A DNA stretch of 64,000 bases, from positions 372,001 to 436,000 of the forward strand of contig CAVZFQ010000013.1 of the NCBI GenBank assembly GCA_963774625.1. Reading direction: 5' to 3'. Below, piece after piece: positions 17,081 to 25,684 of the stretch (positions within the stretch are counted from its first letter, which is position 1; the number at the start of each line of letters is the position of its first letter). The notes beneath the pieces were generated by a model that saw nothing but the letters and a program-made list of their open reading frames with translations, was not told the origin of the DNA and did not search any database. The DNA is from VAXT01 sp963774625. GTDB taxonomy: Bacteria; Actinomycetota; Thermoleophilia; Gaiellales; Gaiellaceae. The translations under genes and the position numbers were made by a program.

Positions 17081-17511
17081 TAGTCGCGCGCGAGGATGCG
17101 CAGCCCCGCGTAGCGCCGGCTCCCCGTCCGGCGGAGCCGTAGTGCCAGTGCAGGCAGGACGAGGGCACACAGGTACCCCACTCCGGGGATGAGCGCCAGC
17201 AGCCCGAGGACGAGTGCGGCGAGAACGAGGAGTGCGGCAGTCGCAAGCCGCGCGCCGCCTCGGGTCAGAGCGCCTCGTGCCAGCGCACCGGCGCCGAAGG
17301 CTCCGGCGAGGCCGCCGACGGCGGCGCCAACCGCTTCCTCGGCATCGGCCAGGGCCAGGCCGAGAGCGACACCCCCGGCAGCGGCAGCCGCGAGCGCGAG
17401 CACCAGGCCGAGTCGAGCGCCGGCCAGCAGTGCTGCGGCAAGCACCCCGACGCCGACTCCGAAGCCGACGAAGACCCCGATCGTGTAGAGATCTCGCACT
17501 GAAGCTCCCAA
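17080..17511 (-). CDS. Small multi-pass membrane protein
   Basis: The 143-residue protein is almost wholly Ala/Gly/Leu-rich with about four helices, from IGVFVGFGVGVGVLAAALLAGARLG to GYLCALVLPALALRLRR, and a basic C terminus. It could be a membrane-stabilising or holin-like protein, but no family is recognised. It is the first gene of the phosphodiesterase-pcm-acyP operon, and its stop adjoins the next start. Confidence 0.6.
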   Translation of the reverse strand: MGASVRDLYTIGVFVGFGVGVGVLAAALLAGARLGLVLALAAAAAGGVALGLALADAEEAVGAAVGGLAGAFGAGALARGALTRGGARLATAALLVLAALVLGLLALIPGVGYLCALVLPALALRLRRTGSRRYAGLRILARD

Positions 17512-17561
17512 GTGTACGGGGCAGGTTTAAAACCTCGATTCGAGGCAAAAAGCACTCTTGG

Positions 17562-17903
17562 ATGCCTGGTTCGCATCCGGGCCGCAGCCGGAAATTCCAG
17601 AGACCGCTACTCGTGTTCTTCTCCGCCAAGCGATCGGGACCAGCCCGGCGCATGGAGAGCTTGCTCGACCATCTGGCCAGGAAGGAGCGTGACCGCCTGC
17701 GGGTGGTTCGCGTGGATGTGGAGGAGGATCCGAAGACCGCTCGCCGGTTCCGCGTCCGGAAGGTGCCGACGCTCGTCCTCGTCAAGGACAAGCGTACGGT
17801 CGCGCGAGTCGAGGGCCGCGCCAAGGCCACCGACATCGAAGAGCTCGTGGAGCCGTACCTGCCCGCGGACCGTACGGAATCCGAAACGGCTCGAAGTCAG
17901 TAG
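17562..17903 (+). CDS. Thioredoxin-fold protein lacking the active-site cysteines
   Basis: The 113-residue protein follows the thioredoxin pattern: LLVFFSAKRSGPARRMESLLDHLA, RVVRVDVEEDP, and KVPTLVLVKDKRTVARVEG with the cis-proline VPT. The WCGPC box is replaced by RSGPAR, so both redox cysteines are missing and dithiol chemistry is excluded. A binding or scaffold role is likely. ATG at 17562 is the best start. The CHRD gene follows 29 bases later. Confidence 0.75.
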   Translation: MPGSHPGRSRKFQRPLLVFFSAKRSGPARRMESLLDHLARKERDRLRVVRVDVEEDPKTARRFRVRKVPTLVLVKDKRTVARVEGRAKATDIEELVEPYLPADRTESETARSQ

Positions 17904-17932
17904 TTTCCCATGACCAAAACGAAGGAGGAACG

Positions 17933-18475
17933 ATGAGAAAGCTCGTATTCGTCGGTCTTGTCGTCTTGGCTTCTGTGGCCCTGGCTGCGACCGCGTTCGC
18001 CAATAAAGGCAAAGGAGGGGGCGGCAACAACTTCCGGACCGGTCTGACTGGATTCCAGGAGACTCCTTCGGAGTCGACGCCGGGACACGGAAGCTTCCGA
18101 GCCCGAGTCGTAGGCAATGAGATCCGCTACACGCTCCACTACGAGGACTTCGAGGCGGCCGAGGGTGCCACGACCCAGGCGCATATCCACTTCGGGCAGC
18201 GCGGCGTCGCGGGTGGCGTCAGCGCATTCCTTTGCGGGCCGGCTGGGGCGAGCGACAAGCCTCCGTGCACCCCGACCGAGGGCACGTTCGAAGGCGTCAT
18301 CGACGCCGCTGACGTCATCGGGCCGGCGGGGCAGGGCATCGCGGCCGGTGAGATGGCCGAGCTCATCCGCGCGATGCGCAAGGGCTACACGTACGCGAAC
18401 GTCCATACGACGCTCAACCCGGCCGGCTTGGTCCGCGGCCAGATCGCCCACAAGCGGCACGGGCACAACAAGTAA
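17933..18475 (+). CDS. Secreted CHRD-domain protein
   Basis: The 180-residue protein has a signal peptide (LVFVGLVVLASVALAATAFA, cleavage near residue 23) and one CHRD domain: LTGFQETPS, IRYTLHYEDF, AHIHFGQRGVAGG and ANVHTTLNPAGLVRGQI. CHRD domains occur in chordin and many bacterial secreted proteins with unknown ligands. AAGGAGGAACG precedes the ATG as a strong ribosome-binding site. An intrinsic terminator follows. Confidence 0.88.
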   Translation: MRKLVFVGLVVLASVALAATAFANKGKGGGGNNFRTGLTGFQETPSESTPGHGSFRARVVGNEIRYTLHYEDFEAAEGATTQAHIHFGQRGVAGGVSAFLCGPAGASDKPPCTPTEGTFEGVIDAADVIGPAGQGIAAGEMAELIRAMRKGYTYANVHTTLNPAGLVRGQIAHKRHGHNK

Positions 18476-18496
18476 CACGAAGAGCATCGTTGTCTC

Positions 18497-18529
18497 GAGA
18501 GCCCGGCACGTAGCCGGGCTCTCTCTTTT
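18497..18529. terminator. Intrinsic terminator between CHRD and E2 genes
   Basis: A perfect 11-bp stem, GAGAGCCCGGC with GCCGGGCTCTC, and a five-base loop is followed on the plus strand by TCTTTT. It ends the CHRD transcript. The stop of the convergent E2 gene lies at its edge, so it may serve both directions. Confidence 0.85.
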
Positions 18530-19613
18530 ATGAGGCTTCGAGGCGGCGGATGACGGCGAGCCCGAACTCGGCGGCGCGGGCTCCGTCGACGACTCGGTGG
18601 TCGAACGTGAGCGCTATGTGGCCGAGGGGTGCGACCTCGACCTGGCCGTCGCGCACGACCGGGCGCTCGGCGACGCGCCCGACGCTGAGGATTGCGACCT
18701 CGGGGTAGTTGACGATCGGCGTCTGGAACAGGCCGGCGAGCTTGCCCGCGCTCGTGACCGTGAAGGTGGAGCCGCGGAGCTCGTCGGGCTTCAGCGAGCC
18801 GGCCCGCGCGGCCTCGACGAGGCGCGCAGTCTCGGCGCCCAGCTCCTCCAGGGAGCGCGTGTCGCAGTCACGCACGACCGGCACTACGAGGCCGTCGTCG
18901 GTCTGAACGGCCACGCCGAGGTCATAGCGCTCGAGGTAGACGATCTGGTCACCCTCGAGCCGGGCGTTCAGCTCCGGGAACTCGTGGAGCGCCTCGGCGC
19001 AGGCCTTGAGCACGGTCGGGACGAGCAGCTTGAGATCGACCTTCGAGAAGTCGCACTCCTCGACCCAGGTGACGGGCGGCACCTCGCGGTGCGCGCGAGC
19101 CATGTGCTCGGCGATCAGGCGGCGCACCCCGCGGAGCGGCTCCCGCCGTCCCTCCGAGCCAGGTCCCGGGGCCTGTCCCCCTGACGTGGTGGCTCCGCGC
19201 ACGTCCTGTTCGGTCACCCGCCCCTGGGGGCCCGTTCCCTGGAGCGATTCGAGGGCGACACCAAGCTCCTGTGCCAGGCGGCGCACGAGCGGCGTCGCGC
19301 GCACCTTGCCGGACGGGACACGTCCCGGGGCCTGTCCCCTGGACGGGGCCGGCGGGGGCTGCTCTGGAACGGCCCCGTCGGTTCCGATCACGACCAGCAC
19401 CGTCCCCACCGGAACGACGGCGCCCTCCTCGACGAGGATCTGCGCGACTTCGCCGGCGGCGGGCGAGGGGATCTCGACCGTGGTCTTGTCCGTCTGGATC
19501 TCGACGAGCGGCTGATCCTCGGCGATGTCGTCGCCCACTGAGACGAGCCAGCGGGCGATCTCGCCCTCGGTCAGCCCCTCGCCCAGGTCGGGCAGTTTGA
19601 ACTCGTAGGCCAC
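18528..19613 (-). CDS. Dihydrolipoamide acyltransferase (E2) of a 2-oxoacid dehydrogenase complex
   Basis: The 361-residue protein has one lipoyl domain (lysine in EIQTDKTTVEI, near residue 42), a subunit-binding domain (ATPLVRRLAQELGV) and a catalytic domain with DHRVVDGARAAEF, whose histidine and aspartate are the acyltransferase residues. The acyl group cannot be read from sequence: branched-chain or pyruvate dehydrogenase are both possible. Two linkers encode the same GQAPG motif within an 18-base DNA repeat. E1 genes lie upstream; no E3 gene is present. Start GTG at 19613. Confidence 0.92.
   Translation of the reverse strand: MAYEFKLPDLGEGLTEGEIARWLVSVGDDIAEDQPLVEIQTDKTTVEIPSPAAGEVAQILVEEGAVVPVGTVLVVIGTDGAVPEQPPPAPSRGQAPGRVPSGKVRATPLVRRLAQELGVALESLQGTGPQGRVTEQDVRGATTSGGQAPGPGSEGRREPLRGVRRLIAEHMARAHREVPPVTWVEECDFSKVDLKLLVPTVLKACAEALHEFPELNARLEGDQIVYLERYDLGVAVQTDDGLVVPVVRDCDTRSLEELGAETARLVEAARAGSLKPDELRGSTFTVTSAGKLAGLFQTPIVNYPEVAILSVGRVAERPVVRDGQVEVAPLGHIALTFDHRVVDGARAAEFGLAVIRRLEAS
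19163..19180. repeat. 18-base repeat in the E2 linker, copy 1
   Basis: GTCCCGGGGCCTGTCCCC lies in the linker between the subunit-binding and catalytic domains and is identical to the copy at 19322-19339. Both fall in disordered Gly/Pro-rich linkers. Confidence 0.7.
19322..19339. repeat. 18-base repeat in the E2 linker, copy 2
   Basis: This copy is identical to 19163-19180 and lies between the lipoyl and subunit-binding domains. A degenerate third form is seen near 19222-19241. Confidence 0.7.
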
Positions 19614-19624
19614 GGCGGCGGAAT

Positions 19625-20011
19625 CTACCGGGGTCTCCCGACCCAGGCATCGGGCGGAGCGATCAGCATCCGCAGGCCGCCCTCGACACGCCACAGGGAG
19701 ACGGCCTGCTCGTTCCCGGCGAGCTCGGGAGCGACCTCGCGCGGCACGTAGCCGGCCTGCAGCGTCCGCTCCTCGTTCCAGACCGCAACGGCATTCGGGT
19801 CGTGAGGGTTGTCGGGCTCGGGGACGAGCGCGAGCAGGCGGCCGGGCTCGAACGACGGATCCTCGAGCGCCTCCGGCCGGAACGAAACGCCTGCGACCGG
19901 GAGGACCCGGATGCGAGGGTCCTCCCAGGCCACCCGCTCGCCGGTCTCGGCGTCGCGCAGGTGATAGCCCGCGTTCCCGCGCTCGAGCCAGAGGCGAAGC
20001 CGCTCGCTCAG
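19625..20011 (-). CDS. HIRAN-domain-like protein in the 2-oxoacid dehydrogenase operon
   Basis: The core VAGVSFRPEAL...LVPEPDNPHDPNAVAVW...AGYVPREVAPELA matches the HIRAN pattern, a small fold known from helicase-associated DNA-binding proteins. A conventional start would be the GTG at 19933 (102 residues). However, the 78 bases upstream stay open with strong G/C third positions and begin with a CTG at 20011 overlapping the previous stop (CTGA), giving 128 residues starting LSERLRLWLERG. I prefer the longer form but this is not proven. Its role next to dehydrogenase genes is unknown. Confidence 0.65.
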   Translation of the reverse strand: MSERLRLWLERGNAGYHLRDAETGERVAWEDPRIRVLPVAGVSFRPEALEDPSFEPGRLLALVPEPDNPHDPNAVAVWNEERTLQAGYVPREVAPELAGNEQAVSLWRVEGGLRMLIAPPDAWVGRPR

Positions 20012-20373
20012 AGCTCGGCCGCGTACCCGCGGATCGCGCGCTGGTACCGCGCCATGCCTGGGGCGTCAGCTCGGAAGAGGCCTTCGAGGAGCTCGCGGAC
20101 GGCGTCGGCCTGGTGGCCGCTGCTCCAGCGGGTGAAGGAGAGAAACACGCGCAGCGCGGCGTGGTCGGGGAACCGCGTCACGGCCTGTCGTAGAACCCGC
20201 TCCGACTCCTCCAGCTCGCCCACGTTCCGGAGGGAGCTGCCCAGCCCGAGCAGCGCACCCAGGAGATCGTCGTCTTCGAGGCCGGCGTCGATCGCCGCGC
20301 GGTACTCGGGGATCGCCTCGGCCTCCCGCCCCGCGGTGTCGTGCGCGAAAGCGCGTTCGAGTGCTTCCGACAT
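20008..20373 (-). CDS. Tetratricopeptide-repeat-like protein
   Basis: The 121-residue protein is all helical with TPR spacing: EAIPEYRAAIDAGL, LLGLGSSLRNVGELEESERVLRQAVTRFPDH and LRVFLSFTRWSSGHQADAVREL. It resembles the single-domain TPR_5 proteins. ATG at 20373 overlaps the E1 beta stop (TGATG). Inserted between E1 beta and E2 genes, it may help assemble the complex; this is inference. Confidence 0.75.
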   Translation of the reverse strand: MSEALERAFAHDTAGREAEAIPEYRAAIDAGLEDDDLLGALLGLGSSLRNVGELEESERVLRQAVTRFPDHAALRVFLSFTRWSSGHQADAVRELLEGLFRADAPGMARYQRAIRGYAAEL

Positions 20374-21347
20374 CAGAACGCGAGCAGCTTCTCGACCGCG
20401 TCCACCACGCGCTCGACGGACGGCATGTACGCGTCCTCGATCTGCCAGTACGGGTACGGCACGTCGTAGCCGGTGACCCTGAGCACGGGGCCCTGGAGGT
20501 CGAGCATCGCCTTCTCCGCCAGGATCGCCGCCAGCTCGGCCGCGTACCCGCACGTGCGCGGGGCCTCCTGGATCAGCACGACGCGGCCCGTCTTCGCGGC
20601 GGCAGCGAGGAGAGCTTCCTCGTCGAGCGGCTTCAGCGTCCGGATGTCGAGGATGTGCACCGAGGCCCGGCCCTCGAGCGCGTCGGCCGCTCGCTCGGCG
20701 AGCGGAACCATCGACCCGTACGCGACGAGCGTGACGTCGTCGCCCTCGCGAACGACCCGCGCCTGTCCGAGAGGGACGACGTACTCGCCTTCGGGCACCT
20801 CGCCGCGAATCGTCCGGTAGTGCAGCTTCGGCTCGAAGATCACGACCGGGTCGGGATCGCGGATCGCAGCCGCCAGAAGCCCCTTCGCATCGGCGGGCGT
20901 CGAGGCGATCGCGACCTTCACGCCGGGCGTGTGCACGTAGTAGGTCTCGGGAGAGTCGTCGTGCAACTCGGGCGCACGCACCCCGCCGCCGTAGGGCATC
21001 CGCACGGTGAGCGGGAAGCCCATCTTGCCCCCGGTCCGCCAGCGGTAGCGCCCGACGTGCGTGATCAGCTGATCGAGCCCCGGGTAGCTGAACGCGTCGT
21101 ACTGCATCTCGCAGACGGGACGGAACCCGGCCATGCAGAGGCCGACCGCGGTGCCCATGATCCCGGCTTCCGCGAGCGGGGTGTCCACGCAGCGATCCGG
21201 CCCGAACTTGTCGCGAAGCCCAGCCGTGGCTCGAAAGACGCCGCCGGCGCGGCCGACGTCCTGACCCATCACCATCACGTTCTCGTCGCGGCCCAGCTCG
21301 ACGTGGAAACAGTCGTTGATCGCCTCGAGCACCGTGAGCTCGCTCAT
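20373..21347 (-). CDS. 2-oxoacid dehydrogenase E1 component, beta subunit
   Basis: The 324-residue protein matches transketolase-like E1 beta chains: MGQDVGRAGGVFRATAGL, DTPLAEAGIMGTAVG with the catalytic glutamate region, and HDDSPETYYVHTPGVKVAIAS. It pairs with the alpha subunit to bind thiamine diphosphate and decarboxylate a 2-oxoacid. Its start overlaps the alpha-chain stop by four bases. Sequence features lean to the branched-chain/pyruvate group, but the substrate is not decided. Confidence 0.92.
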   Translation of the reverse strand: MSELTVLEAINDCFHVELGRDENVMVMGQDVGRAGGVFRATAGLRDKFGPDRCVDTPLAEAGIMGTAVGLCMAGFRPVCEMQYDAFSYPGLDQLITHVGRYRWRTGGKMGFPLTVRMPYGGGVRAPELHDDSPETYYVHTPGVKVAIASTPADAKGLLAAAIRDPDPVVIFEPKLHYRTIRGEVPEGEYVVPLGQARVVREGDDVTLVAYGSMVPLAERAADALEGRASVHILDIRTLKPLDEEALLAAAAKTGRVVLIQEAPRTCGYAAELAAILAEKAMLDLQGPVLRVTGYDVPYPYWQIEDAYMPSVERVVDAVEKLLAF

Positions 21348-22411
21348 TCGCCCAGCACCCGCTTCAGCTCGGCCAGGTCGTCCGCGAAAGAGGCGGGCGG
21401 ATCGACGAACGCATGGTCGAAGACCAGCGAGACGTCGGCCGGCGGCTCGGCCTCGGCGGCCGCGATCCCTTCGCGCATGGCCTGCTCGGCCTCGCTGCGA
21501 ATGGACGCCGCCATCTCGTCCGTCAAGATCCCGGCGCGGCGCAGGTAGCCCTCGAACCGGCCGACGCACTCCCGTCGCTTCTCCTCTTCGACGCGCTCGA
21601 GGTCGATGTAGGCCTTCGGATCGTCCGCGGTCGCATGCGGGGCGGCGCGGTACGAGACAGCCTCGATGAAGGTCGGCCCCTCTCCGGCACGCGCCCGCTC
21701 GACACCCTCGCGCGTGGCCTCGAAGACGGCGAGCACATCCGTCCCGTCGACACGGACACCGGGCATCCCGTACCCGACCGCCTTGTCGGCGAGCGTCTCA
21801 GCGCGCGTCTGGTCCTCCACCGGCGTCGAGATCGCCCAGCCGTTGTTGTTGCAGAGGAGCACCAGCGGGGCCCGCATGACGGCGGCGAAGTTCGCCCCCT
21901 CGTGGAACGAGCCCTCGGAGGTCGCGCCGTCACCGAAGTACACGATCGCGCAGGACTTCTCGCCGCGCAGGCGCTTGCCCCACGCGAGCCCGGCTGCATG
22001 CGGGACGTGCGTGCCGATCGGAACGCAGATCGAGGCCACGTTGTAGTCGGCCGGGTTCCACCAGCCCGCCGGGTGGCCGCGCCACCACGACAGGATCGTG
22101 GCGGGCGCCATCCCGCGCAGCAGGCCGATGGCCGACTCGCGGTAGCTCGGGAAGATCCAGTCGCCGTCGTCGAGCGCGTACACCGAGCCGGCCTGCATCG
22201 CCTCGTGGTTCCAGAAGATCGCGTAGGTCCCGATGCGGCCCTGCGAGTGGTAGACGACAGAGCGCTCGTCGTAGGTGCGAAGGAGGATCAGGCTCCGGTA
22301 CAGCTCGACGAGATCGTGGTCGGTGAGCCCCTCGACCTCGCGGTCGGGAATCGCGTCGCCGTCGCCGATCACGCGGCGCAAATCGCGCTCGGTGGGGAGC
22401 ACCTCCGCCAT
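21344..22411 (-). CDS. 2-oxoacid dehydrogenase E1 component, alpha subunit
   Basis: The 355-residue protein carries the thiamine diphosphate motif GDGATSEGSFHEGANFAAV...NNNGWAIS (residues about 165-200) and the phosphorylation-loop region SYRAAPHATADDP. ATG at 22411 is chosen over the GTG three bases before it. It heads the E1-E1-TPR-HIRAN-E2 operon, 26 bases after the upstream membrane-protein gene. Confidence 0.92.
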   Translation of the reverse strand: MAEVLPTERDLRRVIGDGDAIPDREVEGLTDHDLVELYRSLILLRTYDERSVVYHSQGRIGTYAIFWNHEAMQAGSVYALDDGDWIFPSYRESAIGLLRGMAPATILSWWRGHPAGWWNPADYNVASICVPIGTHVPHAAGLAWGKRLRGEKSCAIVYFGDGATSEGSFHEGANFAAVMRAPLVLLCNNNGWAISTPVEDQTRAETLADKAVGYGMPGVRVDGTDVLAVFEATREGVERARAGEGPTFIEAVSYRAAPHATADDPKAYIDLERVEEEKRRECVGRFEGYLRRAGILTDEMAASIRSEAEQAMREGIAAAEAEPPADVSLVFDHAFVDPPASFADDLAELKRVLGE

Positions 22412-22437
22412 CACGGCGGATTATCTAGGAAGGCAGG

Positions 22438-22914
22438 TCAGCGCAAGCGTCGGACGAGGGCGCCCAGGAGAGCTAGCGCCGCCACCGCGGAGGCGAGCCC
22501 GGCGGCCTCGGCCGTGAGGCTGTCGCCGAGTGATGCGCCGGCAGCGATGATGACGATCCCCGCGATCCCGGCGGCGCCGAGACAGGCAGCCAGCACCATT
22601 CCGAGTCGCCGCAGCACGACCTCCAGGTCACTCCACGCGGGGACCCGCGGCTCCATCGACCAGAACGACAGCTCCGCGCTGAGCAGAAAGCCGACGGCGT
22701 AGATGGGCGTCCAATCGTCGACAGCCTCCGGTCCCGCTGAGAACAGAACCGCGTACTGCGCACCGAGCAGGGTGAGCCCCGTGGCGACCGGGGACGCCCA
22801 GCGACCGGCCAGCCCAGCCGCGAGGAACGCGAGCCCGAGCCCGCCGAGCAGGAGCGAAAGCGGCCGCAGCGTTCCCTCCAGCGGCGGGTAGATGCCCAGT
22901 GCAGCCGCGGTCAC
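22438..22914 (-). CDS. Small membrane protein following the DUF58 gene
   Basis: The 158-residue protein has about five helices, among them LSLLLGGLGLAFLAAGLAGRW and GMVLAACLGAAGIAGIVIIAAG. No family is recognised. The first available start is GTG at 22914, 21 bases after the DUF58 stop. It is the last gene of the MoxR-type cluster. Confidence 0.6.
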   Translation of the reverse strand: MTAAALGIYPPLEGTLRPLSLLLGGLGLAFLAAGLAGRWASPVATGLTLLGAQYAVLFSAGPEAVDDWTPIYAVGFLLSAELSFWSMEPRVPAWSDLEVVLRRLGMVLAACLGAAGIAGIVIIAAGASLGDSLTAEAAGLASAVAALALLGALVRRLR

Positions 22915-22934
22915 CAGCGCTGCAGCACCGGTCG

Positions 22935-24207
22935 CTACCCGCGCACGGTTCGGGCGTGGCGCCTGTATCTCCTCACCTCCTCGATCGCAGCCTCGAGGGG
23001 CACGTCGTCGCCCCACTCGACGACGGGCACACCCAGCGACCGGTAGCGGGAGCGAATTGCTTCGCGTCGCAACTGCCACACCCGGAACGCAAGCCGCTCG
23101 CTCTCGGTCTCGCCCGGCTCGACGTAGGGCATCGGCGAGACCTCGATGATCGCCAGGTCGTATCCGCGGGTTCGGAGGTCGGCCAGCGCCCCGATTGCCC
23201 GATCGTCGAGCAAGGGAGTCAGCGCCAGCACGAGCGCCCGCGGCGGAAGCGTGCGGGTCGGGATCACGTCGATGTCCTTCCACACGTAGCTGAGCCAGAT
23301 CTCGGCGTCGAGGAGGGAGTCCACGATGCGATAGAGCTGCACCGGCCCACTCGAAACCGTGAGCCAGTTGAGGACGCCGCCGAACGAGACGAGGCCAACG
23401 CGGTCCTTTTCCCGGAGGTAGAGCTCTGCGAGTGCGGCGGCCGCCCGCACGGAGGCGTCGAGTGATCCGACGCCTCCTCGCCGTGCCTCCGCGAACGTGT
23501 CCAGAAAGAGCACGACGTCCGAGTTTCGCTCCGGATGCGACTCGTTGACCCACGGGACACCGCGTCGGGCCGTCGCGCGCCAGTTCACCCTCCGCACGCG
23601 ATCGCCCGGGACGAAGGGGCGCAGGTCGGCGAACTCGATGCCGTCGGCCCGCGCGCGCGCAACCTGGTTGCCGGCGAAGACCTGGGTCTCGAGTGGACGA
23701 AGCAGCGAGCTGAGGCTCTCACCGCCCGGGTAGACCTTGAGCGGCTGCTGCAGATCGAAGGTCGCTTCGGAGACGAGGAAGCCGAGCGCATCCTGCGCCT
23801 GCAGCAGCACACGCCCCACTCCGTACGCACCCCACCGCTCGCACTCGAGTGAAAGCTCGAGTGATCGCCGCTCCCCGGCCGCAAGCCGGATCAGGAAGGG
23901 ATTTGGACCAGTCGGTCCGCAGGCCCGCCGGAAGGGCGAGCAGCCCGGTGAGGCGTTCGACCGAACGGGTAGCGGAGACCTCGACCTCGGCGAGCACCTC
24001 CTCGCCCTCGACCTGTCGCTCGGCGCCGAGCACGACCCGCGCCTGCAGCCTCGGCTCCTGCGCGAGCGAGACCCCGACGGCAGCAAGCACCGCGAACGGC
24101 GCGCCAAGCGCGACCAGCTCCGGCCGCCCGAGCGCGAGCCCAGCCAGCACTCCGACGGCGGCCAAAGCCGGATAGACGCGAAGCTTCGCCGTAGCAGCGC
24201 GCTTCAC
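22935..24207 (-). CDS. DUF58 domain protein (MoxR-associated), frameshifted as read
   Basis: The N-terminal part from GTG 24207 has two helices (VYPALAAVGVLAGLALG, ELVALGAPFAVLAAVGV) and a beta-rich region. The frame then shifts near 23911, at ACCGACTGGTCC, and the other frame continues GPNPFLIRLAAGERRSLELSL through the DUF58 signature PFVPGDRVRRVNWRATARRG and a von Willebrand-like domain (FLDTF). One extra or missing base restores about 423 residues. DUF58 proteins work with MoxR ATPases in envelope or enzyme maturation. The start overlaps moxR as GTGA. Confidence 0.85.
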
Positions 24208-25166
24208 GAGCCGGGGGGCTCGACTGCCGGCGTCGGCACCTTGTCGAGTAGCTCGAGCACGATGTCTTCGGCTCGCAGGTTCTGCACCCAGAGCTCCGGA
24301 CGAAGCGTGAGGCGGTGCGCCAGGGCGGCGACTGCGACGGCCTTCACATCCTCCGGTACCACGTAGTCCCGTCCTGAGAGCGCGGCTTTTCCGCGCGCCA
24401 GCTTGAGCACCGCAAGGGAGCCTCGAGGGCTCGAGCCGACCTGGACGCCGGGCGCCTGGCGCGTGGCCGCGACCAGATCGACGATGTAGAGCCCCAGGGT
24501 CTCGTCCACGTGCACCTGCTCGAGCGCACGCTGCATCTCGAGCAGGGTCTCGCGGTCGACGAGGGGACTGAGCTCGACCTCGTCGACCTCGCGCTCGATC
24601 CGGCGCTCGAGAACCTCCCACTCGTGTTCACGCGAGAGGTAGCCGACGCCGGTGCGCAACAGGAAACGATCGAGCTGCGCCTCGGGCAGCGGATACGTCC
24701 CTTCGTACTCGATCGGGTTCTGCGTCGCGATGACGAAGAAGGGGCGCTCGAGGAGGTTCGTCTTCCCCTCGACGGTCACCTGTCGCTCCTGCATCGCCTC
24801 GAGCAGCGCGGCCTGTGTCTTCGGCGGCGCGCGGTTAATCTCGTCGGCGAGCAGGAGGTTGGTGAAGATCGGGCCGGGACGGAACTCGAAGTCACCCTCG
24901 CGCTGGTCGTAGATCGACGAGCCGGTGACGTCGGCCGGCATCAGGTCCGGCGTGAACTGGATCCGGGCGAAGTCGAGCGACAGCACCTGGGAGAAGGCGC
25001 GGGCCATCATCGTCTTGGCCAGTCCTGGGAAATCCTCGATCAGGACGTGGCCGTCCGCAAGCAGTCCGAGCAGTACGAGCTCGAGCGTGTCGCGCTTGCC
25101 GACGATCGCGCGTTCGACCTCGTCGAGGAGGCGGGCGGAGTGCTCTCGGAGCTCGTCGATCGTCAG
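24204..25166 (-). CDS. MoxR family AAA ATPase
   Basis: The 320-residue ATPase has Walker A in GHVLIEDFPGLAKT, Walker B in LLLADEINRAPPK, sensor 1 in VIATQNPIEYEGTYPLPEAQLDRF and the lid domain. The Walker A part and the preceding helix (VERAIVGKRDTLELVLLGLLADG) lie upstream of the first ATG at 25010. No ATG, GTG or TTG occurs in that stretch; the frame opens with CTG at 25166, overlapping the upstream stop as CTGA and preceded by GGAAGG. Family members act as chaperones for metal-enzyme or VWA-domain partners. Confidence 0.9.
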   Translation of the reverse strand: MTIDELREHSARLLDEVERAIVGKRDTLELVLLGLLADGHVLIEDFPGLAKTMMARAFSQVLSLDFARIQFTPDLMPADVTGSSIYDQREGDFEFRPGPIFTNLLLADEINRAPPKTQAALLEAMQERQVTVEGKTNLLERPFFVIATQNPIEYEGTYPLPEAQLDRFLLRTGVGYLSREHEWEVLERRIEREVDEVELSPLVDRETLLEMQRALEQVHVDETLGLYIVDLVAATRQAPGVQVGSSPRGSLAVLKLARGKAALSGRDYVVPEDVKAVAVAALAHRLTLRPELWVQNLRAEDIVLELLDKVPTPAVEPPGS

Positions 25167-25684
25167 CGCGAAAGACCTTCCAGTCGGGCGACGAGCCTCT
25201 CGACCCCGGCAAAGCCGATCGAGCCTCCTTGACGGTCCACCGGCGGCTCGCGGTCCGGACGCACGAGCGCCCAGAGCTCATCGCCGAGCGCTTCGCGGAC
25301 GGCATCGTCGCCGCTGTCGAGCCGCAGCCGACGCTCGGCGAGGCTCGCCAACGCGATCTCCCGGAGTACCGGGCGTACGCGGTAGTGGAGGTCGAACTCC
25401 TGCGCGGCGCCGATGTACAACTCGCGCTCGAGTCTTGCAAGCTCGGGCAGCTGACTGGGAACTGGGCGAGCTCGTTCCAGTGCCCGCTGCAACGAAGATT
25501 CCCCCGCCGGGGGCAGAGCCCGGCGTAGCCAGGTCACGGCACACAGAACCGCGAGACCGCCGAGGGTGAGCGCATAGATGTCCAACTCGAGCTCGTGGCG
25601 CCCCGGCGCGAGCGCGCGCGCGACGAAGAGAGCAGCAGTCGCGAGGATTGCAACCGCGATCGAGTCGGTCATGACCTTTCTCAT
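25163..25684 (-). CDS. Membrane protein of the MoxR cluster
   Basis: The 173-residue protein has two N-terminal helices (SIAVAILATAALFVARALA and IYALTLGGLAVLCAVTWL) and a cytoplasmic helical domain rich in Arg/Glu/Leu. No family is recognised, but such a gene is common between DUF4129 and moxR genes. ATG overlaps the DUF4129 stop (ATGA). Confidence 0.65.
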   Translation of the reverse strand: MRKVMTDSIAVAILATAALFVARALAPGRHELELDIYALTLGGLAVLCAVTWLRRALPPAGESSLQRALERARPVPSQLPELARLERELYIGAAQEFDLHYRVRPVLREIALASLAERRLRLDSGDDAVREALGDELWALVRPDREPPVDRQGGSIGFAGVERLVARLEGLSR

